From assembly GCA_963835705.1 (NCBI GenBank), contig CAWIGR010000016.1, positions 26,376-90,375 on the forward strand: a stretch of DNA of 64,000 bases, given 5' to 3'. The stretch is from JACVRW01 sp963835705 (GTDB taxonomy: Bacteria; Actinomycetota; Thermoleophilia; Solirubrobacterales; Thermoleophilaceae). The translations under genes were made by a program, and so were the position numbers. This document shows, piece by piece, positions 26,700-35,272 of the stretch; position 1 is the first letter of the stretch; each line of letters starts with the position of its first letter. The notes under the pieces were generated by a model, which was not told the origin of the DNA, made no database searches, and was given only the letters and a program-made list of their open reading frames with translations.

Positions 26700-26770
26700 C
26701 CGCGCCGCCGCGCTCTCGAGGCGCTCGGCCTGGTCGTCGCTCAGCCAGCCCTCGACGTCGGGGGGAGCCG

Positions 26771-27964
26771 CTATCGCTTCCCCGCCACCCGGGGCCCGGC
26801 CTCCGGCACGGAGCCGTTGCCCGCGTACGCGTTGGGCGCCGGCCCCTCCGGCGCCATCCCGCCGGTCCGCCGCATGACCTCCAGGAACGTGGCCGCCGAT
26901 CGGTCCCAGCTGAAGGTGCGGGCGCGTCGCTCCGCCGCGTGGCCGAGGCGCTCGCGCAGCTCCGGCGACTCGACCACCTCGTGCGCGCGGGTCACGAGCT
27001 CGGCATCGTCCTTTGCGAGGAAGCCCGTCTCCCCGTCCACGACCGACTCGGTCAGGCCCCCCACCGCCAGCGCCACGCTCGGCGTGCCGCAGAGGGCAGC
27101 CTCCATCACGGTCAGCGACCAGCCCTCGGAGGCCGACGCGGTCAGGTTCACCCAGGCGCGGCCGTACAGCTCGGCCTTGCGGGGGTTGTCCACGTAGCCG
27201 TGCATCACGACCCGCCCGCCGATGCCGCGCCGCTCGATCTCGGCCTCCAGGTCCGGCCGGTGGTCGCCCTCGCCGACCACGTCGAGGGTCAGGCCGGGCA
27301 CCGCCTCGACTACCTCGAAGAGCCGCTCGATGCGCTTGTACGCCTTGAGGCGGCCCACGAATACCGCGCGCGGCTCCGGCGCGCGCTCGCCGGGCGCGAA
27401 GCCCTCCGGGTCCACGCCCAGGTACTCGACCGTGATGTTCTCGCGCGGGATGCCCTCACGGACGAGGTCGTCGCGCGCGGCGTCCGAGATAGTGAGGAAG
27501 GGCGTGCGGCGGTAGAACAGCCGCAACGGCATCCGCTCGAGGATCCAGTAGAGGAATTTCCCGGTCCTCGGGAACTCCTCGAGGAAGAGCTCGCGGTGGA
27601 CGTGGTGGATCATCGCCACCCGCGGCTTGCGCAGCCACAGCGGGGTGAGGAAGGTGATCCCGTTTATCACCTCGAGCACGACGTCGGCGTCGCGGCCCAC
27701 GCCGCGCAGCACCGCCAGCATGCCGCGCGGGAAGACCGTGCTGCGCGTGCCCATGCGATGCACGACCAGGCGGTCCCCGAAGCGCTCCACCCGCTCGCAG
27801 CCCGGGTACTCGCCCGCCACAACCGTCACGCGGTTGCCGGCCGCGACCCAGCGGCTGATCTGAGCCCACAGGTTGGCGCCGTTGCCCCCGGTGTCGTGGT
27901 GCTTCCAGTCCCGGTCGGCCAGCACCAGGATGTGGAAGGGCTGTCCGTGCGCGGGCGAGCTCAT
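26771..27964 (-). CDS. GT4 family glycosyltransferase
   Basis: A 397-residue GT-B protein. HILVLADRDWKHHDTGGNG and VTVVAGEYPGCERVERFG belong to the acceptor domain. The donor domain has AVFVGRLKAYKRIERLFEVV, LDVVGEGDHRPDLEAEI, and SEGWSLTVMEAALCGTPSVAL, the E-x7-E motif of GT4. The start is set at the ATG at 27964, ten bases after a TAnnnT box; a GTG at 27976 would lie inside that box. The first gene of a short operon with the methyltransferase at 26055, it is divergent from the polyprenol-phosphate mannose synthase-like gene. Confidence 0.88.
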   Translation of the reverse strand: MSSPAHGQPFHILVLADRDWKHHDTGGNGANLWAQISRWVAAGNRVTVVAGEYPGCERVERFGDRLVVHRMGTRSTVFPRGMLAVLRGVGRDADVVLEVINGITFLTPLWLRKPRVAMIHHVHRELFLEEFPRTGKFLYWILERMPLRLFYRRTPFLTISDAARDDLVREGIPRENITVEYLGVDPEGFAPGERAPEPRAVFVGRLKAYKRIERLFEVVEAVPGLTLDVVGEGDHRPDLEAEIERRGIGGRVVMHGYVDNPRKAELYGRAWVNLTASASEGWSLTVMEAALCGTPSVALAVGGLTESVVDGETGFLAKDDAELVTRAHEVVESPELRERLGHAAERRARTFSWDRSAATFLEVMRRTGGMAPEGPAPNAYAGNGSVPEAGPRVAGKR

Positions 27965-27974
27965 CCGGCGCGAC

Positions 27975-27980
27975 ACGGTA
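27975..27980 (-). promoter_or_regulatory. -10 box for the GT4 gene
   Basis: TACCGT on the minus strand lies ten bases before the ATG at 27964 and overlaps an alternative GTG at 27976, arguing against that GTG as start. Confidence 0.45.
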
Positions 27981-28031
27981 GCGAACCTCCCGGGCGGCCG
28001 GGCGCTCCTGGCGCTCGGTGCCCGCGCCCAA

Positions 28032-28037
28032 TATGGT
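28032..28037 (+). promoter_or_regulatory. -10 box for the polyprenol-phosphate mannose synthase-like gene
   Basis: TATGGT lies eight bases before the ATG at 28046, with no ribosome-binding site between them, consistent with a leaderless message. Confidence 0.5.
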
Positions 28038-28045
28038 GCCCGCGC

Positions 28046-28906
28046 ATGAACGCCAGCCTGTGGCTGTTCCTGCCGACCTACAACGAGGCCGGCAACCTGG
28101 AGGGCATGGTCCGCGCGACCGCGCCCCGGCTCGAGGGCGCCGCCCCGGGCGACTGGGGCCTGCTCGTGGTGGACGACGCCTCACCCGACGGCACGGGAGC
28201 CGTAGCGGACCGGCTGGCCGAGCAGAACGAGCGGGTCGAGGTGCTCCACCGGCCGGGCAAGGAGGGGCTTGGGAAGGCCTATCTGGCCGGCTTCGCGCAC
28301 GCGCTCGACCACGGTGCCGAGCTGGTGATCGTGATGGACGCGGATTTCTCCCACGACCCGGAACACCTGCCGGCGCTCCTCGCCGCCGCCGCCGGCAGCG
28401 ACCTCGTGCTCGGATCGCGGTACGTCGACGGTGGGCGGATCGTCGACTGGCCACCGCTCCGGCGCGTTCTGAGCCGGTCCGGGTCGGTCTATGCCCGGGC
28501 CGTCCTCGGCGTCGGCGTGCACGACCTCACCAGCGGTTTCCGCTGCGTGCGGCGGGCCGTCCTGGAGGCCGTCGAGCCGTCCACGCTGCGGGCCCAGGGC
28601 TATGTGTTCAACATCGAGCTGACCTACCGGGCGCTCCTTGCCGGGTTCAGGGTGACCGAGGTTCCGATCTGCTTTCGCGACCGCACTGAGGGCGAAAGCA
28701 AGATGTCGCTTCCGATCGCCTTCGAGGCGCTCATGCTGGTCCCGAAGCTCCGCAGCCTCCGGCGCCCCGTGGCTGAGCAGCAGGAGGGGGAGGCGGCTCC
28801 CCCGGGGCGGCGGATCCGCTGGCGTTCTCCGCGCTGGCCGCGGCGACCGGGCGGCCTGCTGGGCTCGGCCGGAGCCGAGGCGGCGGGCGACCGCAGCGAC
28901 GGCTAG
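28046..28906 (+). CDS. Polyprenol monophosphomannose synthase-like GT2
   Basis: A 286-residue protein with the canonical DPM1/Ppm1 motif series: LFLPTYNEAGNLEGMV, VVDDASPDGTGAVADRLAE, GLGKAYLAGFAHALDHGAE, VIVMDADFSHDPEHLPALL, DLVLGSRYVDGG, DLTSGFRCVRRAVLE, QGYVFNIELTYRALLAG and EVPICFRDRTEGESKMS. It transfers mannose from GDP-mannose to polyprenyl phosphate on the cytoplasmic face and feeds GT-C mannosyltransferases. The catalytic domain ends near residue 240; a basic proline- and glycine-rich tail with no membrane domain follows, as in stand-alone Ppm1. It is probably transcribed alone. The 3' end overlaps the convergent GT4 gene by 4 bases. Confidence 0.92.
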   Translation: MNASLWLFLPTYNEAGNLEGMVRATAPRLEGAAPGDWGLLVVDDASPDGTGAVADRLAEQNERVEVLHRPGKEGLGKAYLAGFAHALDHGAELVIVMDADFSHDPEHLPALLAAAAGSDLVLGSRYVDGGRIVDWPPLRRVLSRSGSVYARAVLGVGVHDLTSGFRCVRRAVLEAVEPSTLRAQGYVFNIELTYRALLAGFRVTEVPICFRDRTEGESKMSLPIAFEALMLVPKLRSLRRPVAEQQEGEAAPPGRRIRWRSPRWPRRPGGLLGSAGAEAAGDRSDG

Positions 28907-30087
28907 CGCCCCGGCCGCCACGCCGGACGTCGCGTGAGCGCGGGCCGCCGCGGGATACGGGGCCAAGCCTCGAGCCGCTCCGCCGGCCCGTCGCGCAGGG
29001 CGGCGCTCACCTCGCGGGGGAAGCTCTCGCGGAAGACCGACGAGTCGAAGCGGCGAGCGTTCTCGACGCACGCCTCCGGGTCCATGGCCGCCGTGTCGAA
29101 GCCGGAGATCGTGTCGGCCAGGTCCGCCGGGCCCCCGTTCCACAGACAGCCGGTCACGCCGTCGACCACGTTCTCGAGCAGTCCCCCGGCGGCGCGCGCG
29201 ATCACCGGCCGGCCGGCCGCCTGCGCCTCCACGGCAGCGATCCCGAACTCCTCGGGCCCGGTCACCACCAGCGCCCGGCAGCCCGAGAGCAGGCGTGCCG
29301 CCTCGGCGTCGTTCACGCGCCCGGCGAAGCGCACGTTCGGCTTGGCCAGGCGCTCGAGCTGGCGTCGCGCCGGCCCGTCGCCGGCGATGACGAGCGACGC
29401 GCTCAGCCGGTTGAAGGCCTTGACGGCCACTTCGATCTGCTTGTGCGAGACGAGCTCTGAGAGCACCAGGTAGTAGTCGCCGACGGGGCCGGGGCGGAAG
29501 CGCTCAGTGGCCACGGGCGGATAGACGATGCGCGAGTCGCGGCCGAAGTAGCTGCGGATCCTGCCCTGCGTGGTGCGCGAGTTCGTGATGTAGCGGTCCA
29601 CGCGCTGCGCGGCGATCCAGTCCCATTCGCGCCAGCGCCGGAAGAGCGCGCGCAGCAAGGCGCGCGAGACCGGGTCCGACCGTTCCGCGAGCGTGCGGTG
29701 GCGCTCGTTCCATGCATAGCGGAACGGGTTGTGGCAGTAGCAGACGTGGACCGTCTCCTCCTCACACAGGACGGCGTGAGCCCAGGCGCTCGAGCTCGAC
29801 ACCACGAGGTCGTACCCGGACAGGTCGAACGACTCGATCGCCGCCGGGTAGAGCGGCAGCAGCGCCCGGAAGGTGCGGGTGGTCGGGCGCACGCGCTGCA
29901 GGAACGAGGTGTGGATGCGGCGCCCCGCAAAGAGGCCTTCGGTTCCATCCTCGTCGTAGACGGGGGTGAACACATCGGCGTCCGGCCACAGGTCGCACAT
30001 CTCGAGGAACACGCGGTCGGCGCCCCGCACGCTCACGAGAAAGTCATGGACCAGCGCCGTCCTCCGTGACACTGCCTTCAGGCTCAC
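28903..30087 (-). CDS. GT4 family glycosyltransferase (WbaZ/RfaB-like)
   Basis: A 394-residue GT-B enzyme. The N-terminal domain has RTALVHDFLVSVRGADRVFLEM and VVSSSSAWAHAV followed by CYCHNPFRYAW, a signature of WbaZ-like mannosyltransferases. The donor domain has YYLVLSELVSHKQIEVAVKAF, LVIAGDGPARRQLERLA, and GPEEFGIAAVEAQAAGRPVIA with the E-x7-E motif. The GTG at 30087 is preferred over the GTG at 30114 because a TAnnnT box lies eight bases before it. Divergent from the LPXTG gene. Mannose specificity is a family-level guess. Confidence 0.87.
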   Translation of the reverse strand: MSLKAVSRRTALVHDFLVSVRGADRVFLEMCDLWPDADVFTPVYDEDGTEGLFAGRRIHTSFLQRVRPTTRTFRALLPLYPAAIESFDLSGYDLVVSSSSAWAHAVLCEEETVHVCYCHNPFRYAWNERHRTLAERSDPVSRALLRALFRRWREWDWIAAQRVDRYITNSRTTQGRIRSYFGRDSRIVYPPVATERFRPGPVGDYYLVLSELVSHKQIEVAVKAFNRLSASLVIAGDGPARRQLERLAKPNVRFAGRVNDAEAARLLSGCRALVVTGPEEFGIAAVEAQAAGRPVIARAAGGLLENVVDGVTGCLWNGGPADLADTISGFDTAAMDPEACVENARRFDSSVFRESFPREVSAALRDGPAERLEAWPRIPRRPALTRRPAWRPGR

Positions 30088-30095
30088 GGGGCGCC

Positions 30096-30101
30096 AGTCT
30101 A
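30096..30101 (-). promoter_or_regulatory. -10 box for the WbaZ-like GT4 gene
   Basis: TAGACT on the minus strand lies eight bases before the GTG at 30087 and decides that start over the upstream GTG at 30114. Confidence 0.5.
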
Positions 30102-30135
30102 TGTGCGCTGTCACGCGGGCCGCCTACCGGGGTAC

Positions 30136-30141
30136 TAGGCT
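30136..30141 (+). promoter_or_regulatory. -10 box for the LPXTG gene operon
   Basis: TAGGCT lies eight bases before the ATG at 30150; no ribosome-binding site is visible. Confidence 0.5.
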
Positions 30142-30149
30142 CTCCGCGC

Positions 30150-30527
30150 ATGTTTCGAGCGCTCACCGCCGTCGTCATTGCCGCCGCCTGGCTGGCCGCG
30201 CCCAGCGTGGCGCTCGGCCAGAGCGCCGGCGACGACCAGTACGTGGACCCGTTCCAGGGCGGGGAAGGTGGCGGCCAGGAGCAGCCGCCACAGCAGCCCG
30301 CGCCGGCGCCGGAGCAGCCCGCGGCACCCCCACCGTCCGAGCCCGCGGAGCCGGCTCCGGGCGGCAACGGAACGGTCGAGCCGGCGCCCACGGCCGAGGC
30401 CACGCAGGAGGCCTCCCCTACCCTGCCGCGCACCGGCGCGCCCGTGGTCCTCTTCGCGGCGACGGGCTACGCGCTCCTGCTCGCCGGGATCGCCATCCGG
30501 CGCAAGGTGACCGCCTCGCCGCGGTGA
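30150..30527 (+). CDS. Small LPXTG-type cell-surface protein
   Basis: A 125-residue exported protein. It has a Sec signal peptide (MFRALTAVVIAAAWLAAPSV, then ALGQS at the likely cleavage site), a low-complexity stalk of about 65 residues rich in Pro, Gln, Glu and Ala, and a sortase signal LPRTGAP. A hydrophobic helix (VVLFAATGYALLLAGIAI) and a positive tail (RRKVTASPR) follow. That is the classic layout for sortase-mediated cell-wall anchoring. No other domain is visible, so it may be a spacer-like glycosylated wall protein. It leads a + strand glycosyltransferase operon. No sortase is in the window. Confidence 0.82.
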   Translation: MFRALTAVVIAAAWLAAPSVALGQSAGDDQYVDPFQGGEGGGQEQPPQQPAPAPEQPAAPPPSEPAEPAPGGNGTVEPAPTAEATQEASPTLPRTGAPVVLFAATGYALLLAGIAIRRKVTASPR

Positions 30528-31621
30528 GGGTCGGCGTCGACGGTCGCGCGCTCCGACCCGGGGCGGCGCACCGGCGCGGCGTGGCGCGATACCTGCGGTG
30601 CCTGCTGGAGGCGCTGGCGGAGCAGCGGCCGGAGGACGAGTACGTGGTGCTGGTGACCGGCTCCGAGGAACCGGAGCCGTTCCGCGCGCCGAACGTGCGG
30701 TCGGTGCGCAGCCGGGTGCCGGGCCGGCTGCTTTTCGGCGCCGGGGCGGTCCTGGGCCGGCCCCGGCTCGACCGGCTGACCGGAGGCTGCGACGTGGCGT
30801 GGGCGCCCGCCCCCGCGCCGCTGGCGCTCTCCCCCGGCCTCCCGGTGGTCCTGACGCTGCACGACCTGTCGTTCGAGCATCCTGCGGACTACACGCCCTA
30901 CGAGCGGGTCTGGCACGGGCTCGCCCGGCCGGAGACCCTCGCGCGGAGGGCGACCCGGGTGATCTGCCCATCGGGTGCAGTGCGGGAGGCCGCCGTGGCC
31001 CGGTGGGGCCTCTCCCCCGAGCGGGTCCGGGTGGTGCACTCGGGGGCGGGGAAGCCGGCCGGCGCGGCCGCCGCGCCGGCCGCGCGCCCGGCGCTGCCCG
31101 CGGGCGTCGCTCAGCCCTATCTGCTCGCGGTCGGGGCACTCGAGCCGCGCAAGCTCCCCGGGGTTCTGGTCGAGGCGCACGGGCTGGCCCGCTCGCGGGG
31201 GCTCCGGGCCGGGCTCGTTCTCGCCGGCGACGGGCCGCTTCGCGGCGAGCTGGAACGCTCCCGGGCCACCGTGCTCGGCCACGTGTCCGATCAGGCGCTG
31301 GAGGCCCTCTATGCGGGAGCGGTTGCGCTGGCCTGCGTGTCGCGCGACGAGGGGTTCGGCTTCACGCCGGTGGAGGCGCTCGCCCGCGGGACGCCGGCGG
31401 TGGTGGCCGACCTGCCCGTCTTCGAGGAGACGCTGGGGGAGGGCGCCGTGCGGGTGCCGCCCGGCGACGCCGAGGCGCTCGCCGCTGCGCTGCTCCGCCT
31501 CGAGCGCGAGACCGGCCTGCGCGAGCGTCTGGTGGCGGCCGGCCGCGAGGCGGTCGCGGAGCTGTCGTGGGAGCGGGCGGCCCGGGAGACGCGAGCGATC
31601 CTCGCCGAGGCGGCCGCATGA
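30524..31621 (+). CDS. GT4 family glycosyltransferase
   Basis: A 365-residue GT-B protein starting RVGVDGRALRPGAAHRRGVARYL, the GT4 N-terminal strand and glycine loop. LTLHDLSFEHPADYTPYER is the acceptor-domain motif common in rhamnosyl- and mannosyltransferases, and the donor half has YLLAVGALEPRKLPGVLVEA, VLAGDGPLRGELERS and RDEGFGFTPVEALARGTPAVV (E-x7-E). The GTG start overlaps the stop of the LPXTG gene (GTGA), and the stop overlaps the next ATG, so the three genes are probably co-translated. Confidence 0.88.
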   Translation: MRVGVDGRALRPGAAHRRGVARYLRCLLEALAEQRPEDEYVVLVTGSEEPEPFRAPNVRSVRSRVPGRLLFGAGAVLGRPRLDRLTGGCDVAWAPAPAPLALSPGLPVVLTLHDLSFEHPADYTPYERVWHGLARPETLARRATRVICPSGAVREAAVARWGLSPERVRVVHSGAGKPAGAAAAPAARPALPAGVAQPYLLAVGALEPRKLPGVLVEAHGLARSRGLRAGLVLAGDGPLRGELERSRATVLGHVSDQALEALYAGAVALACVSRDEGFGFTPVEALARGTPAVVADLPVFEETLGEGAVRVPPGDAEALAAALLRLERETGLRERLVAAGREAVAELSWERAARETRAILAEAAA

Positions 31622-32508
31622 GCGCGTTCACGATCGTCACCGTGATCCACGACTCGGCGGCGGAGCTCGAGTGTTTGCTCGACTCGGTCGAGCTCTACCT
31701 CGACCCGCCCCCGGCCCTGGTGGTGGTGGACAGCGGCTCGAGCGACCGGGGGGCGGAGCTGGCCCGAGCGCGTGGCGCCACGGTGATCGCGCTCGACGGC
31801 AACCGCGGCTTCGGCGCGGGGTGCAACGCCGGGCTCGAGCTGGTGGATGAGCCGGTAACCGCGCTGGTGAACCCGGACGTCGAGCTCCTTGACGGCGGCT
31901 TGGCCCGGCTCGCCGACGAGGCGGCCGAGACAGACGCCCTGTTCGCGCCCCGGCTCCTGAACAGCGACGGCAGCGTCCAGGACAGCGCCCACCCCACGCC
32001 CGGGCGGCTGCAAGGCCTCGTGCCCGCCCTGCTGCCGCGCCCCCTGCTGCCCGGCCGCCTGCGGGAGCGGTACGAGCCCTGGCGCAGCGACAATCCGCGT
32101 TCCGTCGGATGGGCCGTCGCCGCCTGCCTCGTGGCGAGCACGGACCTGCTGCGCCGGCTCGGTCCCTTCGACCCCGACGCCTTCCTCTTCTACGAGGACA
32201 TGGAGTTGTGCCTGCGCGCCCGCCGGGCGGGCGTGCCGACGCTGCTGCGGCCGGGAGTGGCGCTGAGGCACCGCGGCGGGGCGTCGGTGGGACCGGCGCT
32301 GGGCGAGGGCGACCTACCCCTGAGGGCCCGGCGCCGCCGCGAGGTGCTGGCGCGCGAGGGCCATGTGCCGCTGCTCATGGACGACATCGCCGAGGCCGCG
32401 ACCTACGCGACCCGGGCGGCGGCCCGCCGGCTGACCGGCCGCGGCGGGGACGTCGAGGCGGCCCGACTGCGGGCATTGAGGGAAGCGCGGCGGAGGGAAG
32501 TGCCGTGA
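31618..32508 (+). CDS. GT2 family glycosyltransferase (rhamnosyltransferase-like)
   Basis: A 296-residue GT-A enzyme: FTIVTVIHDSAAELECLLDSV, VVVDSGSSDRGAELARARG, NRGFGAGCNAGLELV, VNPDVELLDGGLARLADEA as the DxD-equivalent, GWAVAACLVASTDLLRRLG and FDPDAFLFYEDMELCLRARR with the catalytic ED. The NRGFGxGxN and NPD pattern is that of WbbL-like rhamnosyltransferases, which in mycobacteria join peptidoglycan to arabinogalactan. It is ATGA-coupled to the gene before it. The exact substrate is not determinable. Confidence 0.88.
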   Translation: MSAFTIVTVIHDSAAELECLLDSVELYLDPPPALVVVDSGSSDRGAELARARGATVIALDGNRGFGAGCNAGLELVDEPVTALVNPDVELLDGGLARLADEAAETDALFAPRLLNSDGSVQDSAHPTPGRLQGLVPALLPRPLLPGRLRERYEPWRSDNPRSVGWAVAACLVASTDLLRRLGPFDPDAFLFYEDMELCLRARRAGVPTLLRPGVALRHRGGASVGPALGEGDLPLRARRRREVLAREGHVPLLMDDIAEAATYATRAAARRLTGRGGDVEAARLRALREARRREVP

Positions 32509-32569
32509 GCGGCGCCCCGGCCCGCGCCGAGGCGAGTGTGGGCCGTCAAAGGCTGAGGGCGCGGTAGCG

Positions 32570-33598
32570 ATGAGCGGCCTCGTCGCCATCGACGCCCGCG
32601 CCGCCGTCCGGCGCGAAACCGGCGGCGTCGAGCGGGTCGCTCGGGAGATCGCAGGGCGTCTTCCCGCGCTTCGGCCCGACCGCTACGTCGTCGTGCGCCC
32701 GCGGCCGCGTCTAGCCCATCGGGCGGGGCATGCCTGGGAGCAGCTCGCGCTGCCGCTCCTCGCCCGCGAGGCCGACCTCCTGTACTGCCCCGCCAACCTC
32801 GCCCCGGTCGCCTCGCGCCGCAACGCCGTCGTGATCCACGACCTCGCCGCCCTGGCCCACCCCGAGTGGTACGGCCGCGCGTACGCAGCCTGGCAGCGCG
32901 CCGTTCTCCCCGCCGTGGCCCGCCGCGCCCGGACCGTGCTCACCGTCTCGGGCTTCGCGCGGGGCGAGATCGTGGAGCGGCTAGGCGTGCCGGCGGACTC
33001 GGTTGCGGTGGTGCCGAACGGCGTGTCGGCCGCCTTCTCGCCGTCCGCTGATTCGGGGCCGGCGCGCGCCGCCTTCGGCCTCGACCGCCACTACGTGCTC
33101 GCGCTCGCCACGCGCAGCGCGCGCAAGAACCTGGCGGTGCTGGCGGAGGCCGCCTCCAGGCTCGGCGAGCTCGGCATCGAGCTGGTCATCGCGGGCGGCG
33201 GCCGCGGCTACCTGCGCGGCGGCACGGCGCCGCCCGGCCGCGCCCTCGGCTACGTGGCCGAGTCGCTCCTGCCCGGCCTCTACACCGGCGCGCGGGCGCT
33301 GGCGATGCCGTCGCTGTACGAGGGGTTCGGCCTCCCCTGCCTCGAGGCCATGGCGTGCGGCACGCCGGTGGTGGCGGCCGACCGGGCCGCCCTACCGGAG
33401 ACCTGCGGCGGCGCCGCGCTGCTTGCCGAGCCGAACGACCCCGAGGCGTTCGCGGCCGCACTGTTGCGGGCCGCGGCCGACGACGCCGAGCGTGCCCGCC
33501 TGATCGCCGCCGGCCATGACCGCGCCGCCCGCTTCACCTGGAAACGAAGCGCCGAACTCACCGACGCAGCCCTCGATGCGGCGCTAGTCGGCGGTTAG
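32570..33598 (+). CDS. GT4 family glycosyltransferase
   Basis: A 342-residue GT-B protein with VAIDARAAVRRETGGVERVAREI, the acceptor-side VVIHDLAALAHPEWYGRAYA, VLTVSGFARGEIVERLGVP, VLALATRSARKNLAVLAEAA in the donor domain, and MPSLYEGFGLPCLEAMACGTPVV with the E-x7-E motif. It matches the mannosyltransferase-type GT4s seen beside WbbL-like GT2s. A 61-base gap separates it from the upstream gene, so it may have its own promoter, though no good TAnnnT box is seen. The stop overlaps that of the convergent PhoD gene (TTAG). Confidence 0.88.
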   Translation: MSGLVAIDARAAVRRETGGVERVAREIAGRLPALRPDRYVVVRPRPRLAHRAGHAWEQLALPLLAREADLLYCPANLAPVASRRNAVVIHDLAALAHPEWYGRAYAAWQRAVLPAVARRARTVLTVSGFARGEIVERLGVPADSVAVVPNGVSAAFSPSADSGPARAAFGLDRHYVLALATRSARKNLAVLAEAASRLGELGIELVIAGGGRGYLRGGTAPPGRALGYVAESLLPGLYTGARALAMPSLYEGFGLPCLEAMACGTPVVAADRAALPETCGGAALLAEPNDPEAFAAALLRAAADDAERARLIAAGHDRAARFTWKRSAELTDAALDAALVGG

Positions 33599-35190
33599 CG
33601 CTCGTACCGCAGCACGAACGGCCCGCAGGGCCGGCCGCCATTCACCTGTGGCCTGCCGTCGATCCCCTTCGGCGTGATCGTCAGCCGGTTGCGGGTCACG
33701 CGGACCTGGCCGTAGCTGAACGCGTCCACGATCGAGCAGCGCATCCCGATGCCGGCCGGCGGCGGCGGCTCGAAGAAGGCCGTGTCGACCAACGCGCCGG
33801 TGCCCGGCCGGTCCACCGTGTCGTCGATCTCCAGTGCGTAGTTGGCGGTGGCCGCCGATCCGACCGTCACGTCCAGGATCCCGCTGTTGCGTGGCCCGCC
33901 GGGCTCGAGCGTCTGGAAGCGGGCGTCGTTCACGAGCGTGGCGTGCACGTCCGAGGACAGGAAGACCACGTTCTTCACGCTGTCCGAGAGGAACCTGAGC
34001 ATCCGCCGGCGCTCCGCCTCGTAGCCCTCCCAGCGGTCGTAGGGGAGCACGTAGTACTGCTGGATCGCGAGCTCGTTGACGATCACCTTGAACCGCGCCG
34101 CCGAGCGACTGATCGCGCGCCGGAACCTGCGGAACTGGGCGTCGCCGAGGTAGTCGCGGTTGGGGTCGCGGATCCTGTCGAGGCACTGCTGCGACACCGG
34201 CTCCGCGAGCGACGGCGATGCGATGGCGAACACGTCTCGGGTGCTCTGGGGCGCCGTCGGAGCAAAGTCCGGCTCGCCCGTCTGCGGGTTGTCGCACACG
34301 CCGCCCTCATCGGCCTTTGCGTCGCGGAACGAGCGCGCGTCGAGGAAGAAGAGCTCGAGGTTGCGGCCCCAGCGCACCGAGCGGTAGAGACCCCGCCCGC
34401 GGCTGTAGCTCACCGGCGCGTAGTCCGTGAACGCCCGCACGCCACGCCGGAACAGGGTGCGCCCGTCGATGTTCACGCCGTTGGAGAAGGTGCTCTCCGC
34501 GGGCGAGAAGTCGTTCACGAACTCGTGGTCGTCCCAGTGGGAGTAGAAGCCCGCGGAGCGCCGGACCGCTTGGAGGTGCCGGTTTCCGAGGTTGCGCCTG
34601 TACTTCGCCCACTTCTGCGGCACGGTCAGCGCGATCGGCCGCAGGGCGCCGGGCACCTCGCTGTCCGAGTAGATCGTGTCGCCGAGGTGGAGGTTGAAGT
34701 GGTTGCGCTCGGCCCTCATGCTGCGGAAGACACCGCCGGCGTTCCAGTAGGGAGCGCTCCGGCCCGGGGCCGGGCTGAAGTCGGTGTCCCCGGTCCAGGC
34801 GAACTCGACCCTCGCGCTCACGCCACGAGCCGGGGCGGTCACGAACGTGCCCACGGCGCTCGTGCCGCGGCCCGCCCGGAAGCGGTACCAGTAGCGCGTG
34901 CCCGGGCGCAGCCCGGCCACGCGACGCCGCACCGTGAGGTCATTGGCCGGCCGGGCGGCCAGCGCGAAGTGCCTGAGCCCGCGCGTGAAGCGACGGTCCG
35001 CGGCGACGTCGAGCACCACGACCACGGCGCGGTCGGTGCGCCCCCAGAGGATCGCCGAGCGCGCCCGTACCTCGCCCGCCGTGACGCCGAAGGAGAAGCT
35101 GGCGGTGCGCCCGCGATCGGCGGATGCCGCCGCGGGGACGCCGAGCGACAGGACGAGGGCGACCAGAAGTGCGTGGGCTGGGCTGAGCAT
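33595..35190 (-). CDS. Secreted alkaline phosphatase D (PhoD-like) family protein
   Basis: A 531-residue exported phosphoesterase. It has a signal peptide (HALLVALVLSLGVPAAASA), then a fibronectin-like N-terminal domain (FSFGVTAGEVRARSAILWGR). The metallophosphatase core has FAWTGDTDFS, LHLGDTIYSDSEVP, YSHWDDHEFVNDFSP and VVFLSSDVHATLVND, which supply the Asp, His and Asn ligands of the Fe/Ca site. It would hydrolyse phosphodiesters or monoesters outside the cell. The ATG lies six bases after a TAnnnT box, so it is leaderless and probably monocistronic. Confidence 0.9.
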   Translation of the reverse strand: MLSPAHALLVALVLSLGVPAAASADRGRTASFSFGVTAGEVRARSAILWGRTDRAVVVVLDVAADRRFTRGLRHFALAARPANDLTVRRRVAGLRPGTRYWYRFRAGRGTSAVGTFVTAPARGVSARVEFAWTGDTDFSPAPGRSAPYWNAGGVFRSMRAERNHFNLHLGDTIYSDSEVPGALRPIALTVPQKWAKYRRNLGNRHLQAVRRSAGFYSHWDDHEFVNDFSPAESTFSNGVNIDGRTLFRRGVRAFTDYAPVSYSRGRGLYRSVRWGRNLELFFLDARSFRDAKADEGGVCDNPQTGEPDFAPTAPQSTRDVFAIASPSLAEPVSQQCLDRIRDPNRDYLGDAQFRRFRRAISRSAARFKVIVNELAIQQYYVLPYDRWEGYEAERRRMLRFLSDSVKNVVFLSSDVHATLVNDARFQTLEPGGPRNSGILDVTVGSAATANYALEIDDTVDRPGTGALVDTAFFEPPPPAGIGMRCSIVDAFSYGQVRVTRNRLTITPKGIDGRPQVNGGRPCGPFVLRYER

Positions 35191-35196
35191 GCGGGG

Positions 35197-35202
35197 AAGC
35201 TA
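35197..35202 (-). promoter_or_regulatory. -10 box for the PhoD-like gene
   Basis: TAGCTT on the minus strand lies six bases before the ATG at 35190. Confidence 0.5.
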
Positions 35203-35250
35203 CGGGGGCGCCCTCCTGGGCGCAAGCCACCGTCCCCTTGCTGCAAGACA

Positions 35251-35264
35251 TGAATCGTGATTCA
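35251..35264 (+). promoter_or_regulatory. Palindromic operator in front of the TetR gene
   Basis: TGAATCGTGATTCA is a perfect inverted repeat with six-base arms (TGAATC/GATTCA) around a two-base spacer, ending eight bases before the TetR start codon. It is notably AT-rich against its surroundings. Position and symmetry fit a TetR dimer site for autoregulation; it would occupy the place of the promoter. Only one copy is seen. Confidence 0.7.
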
Positions 35265-35272
35265 CTTCTTTC

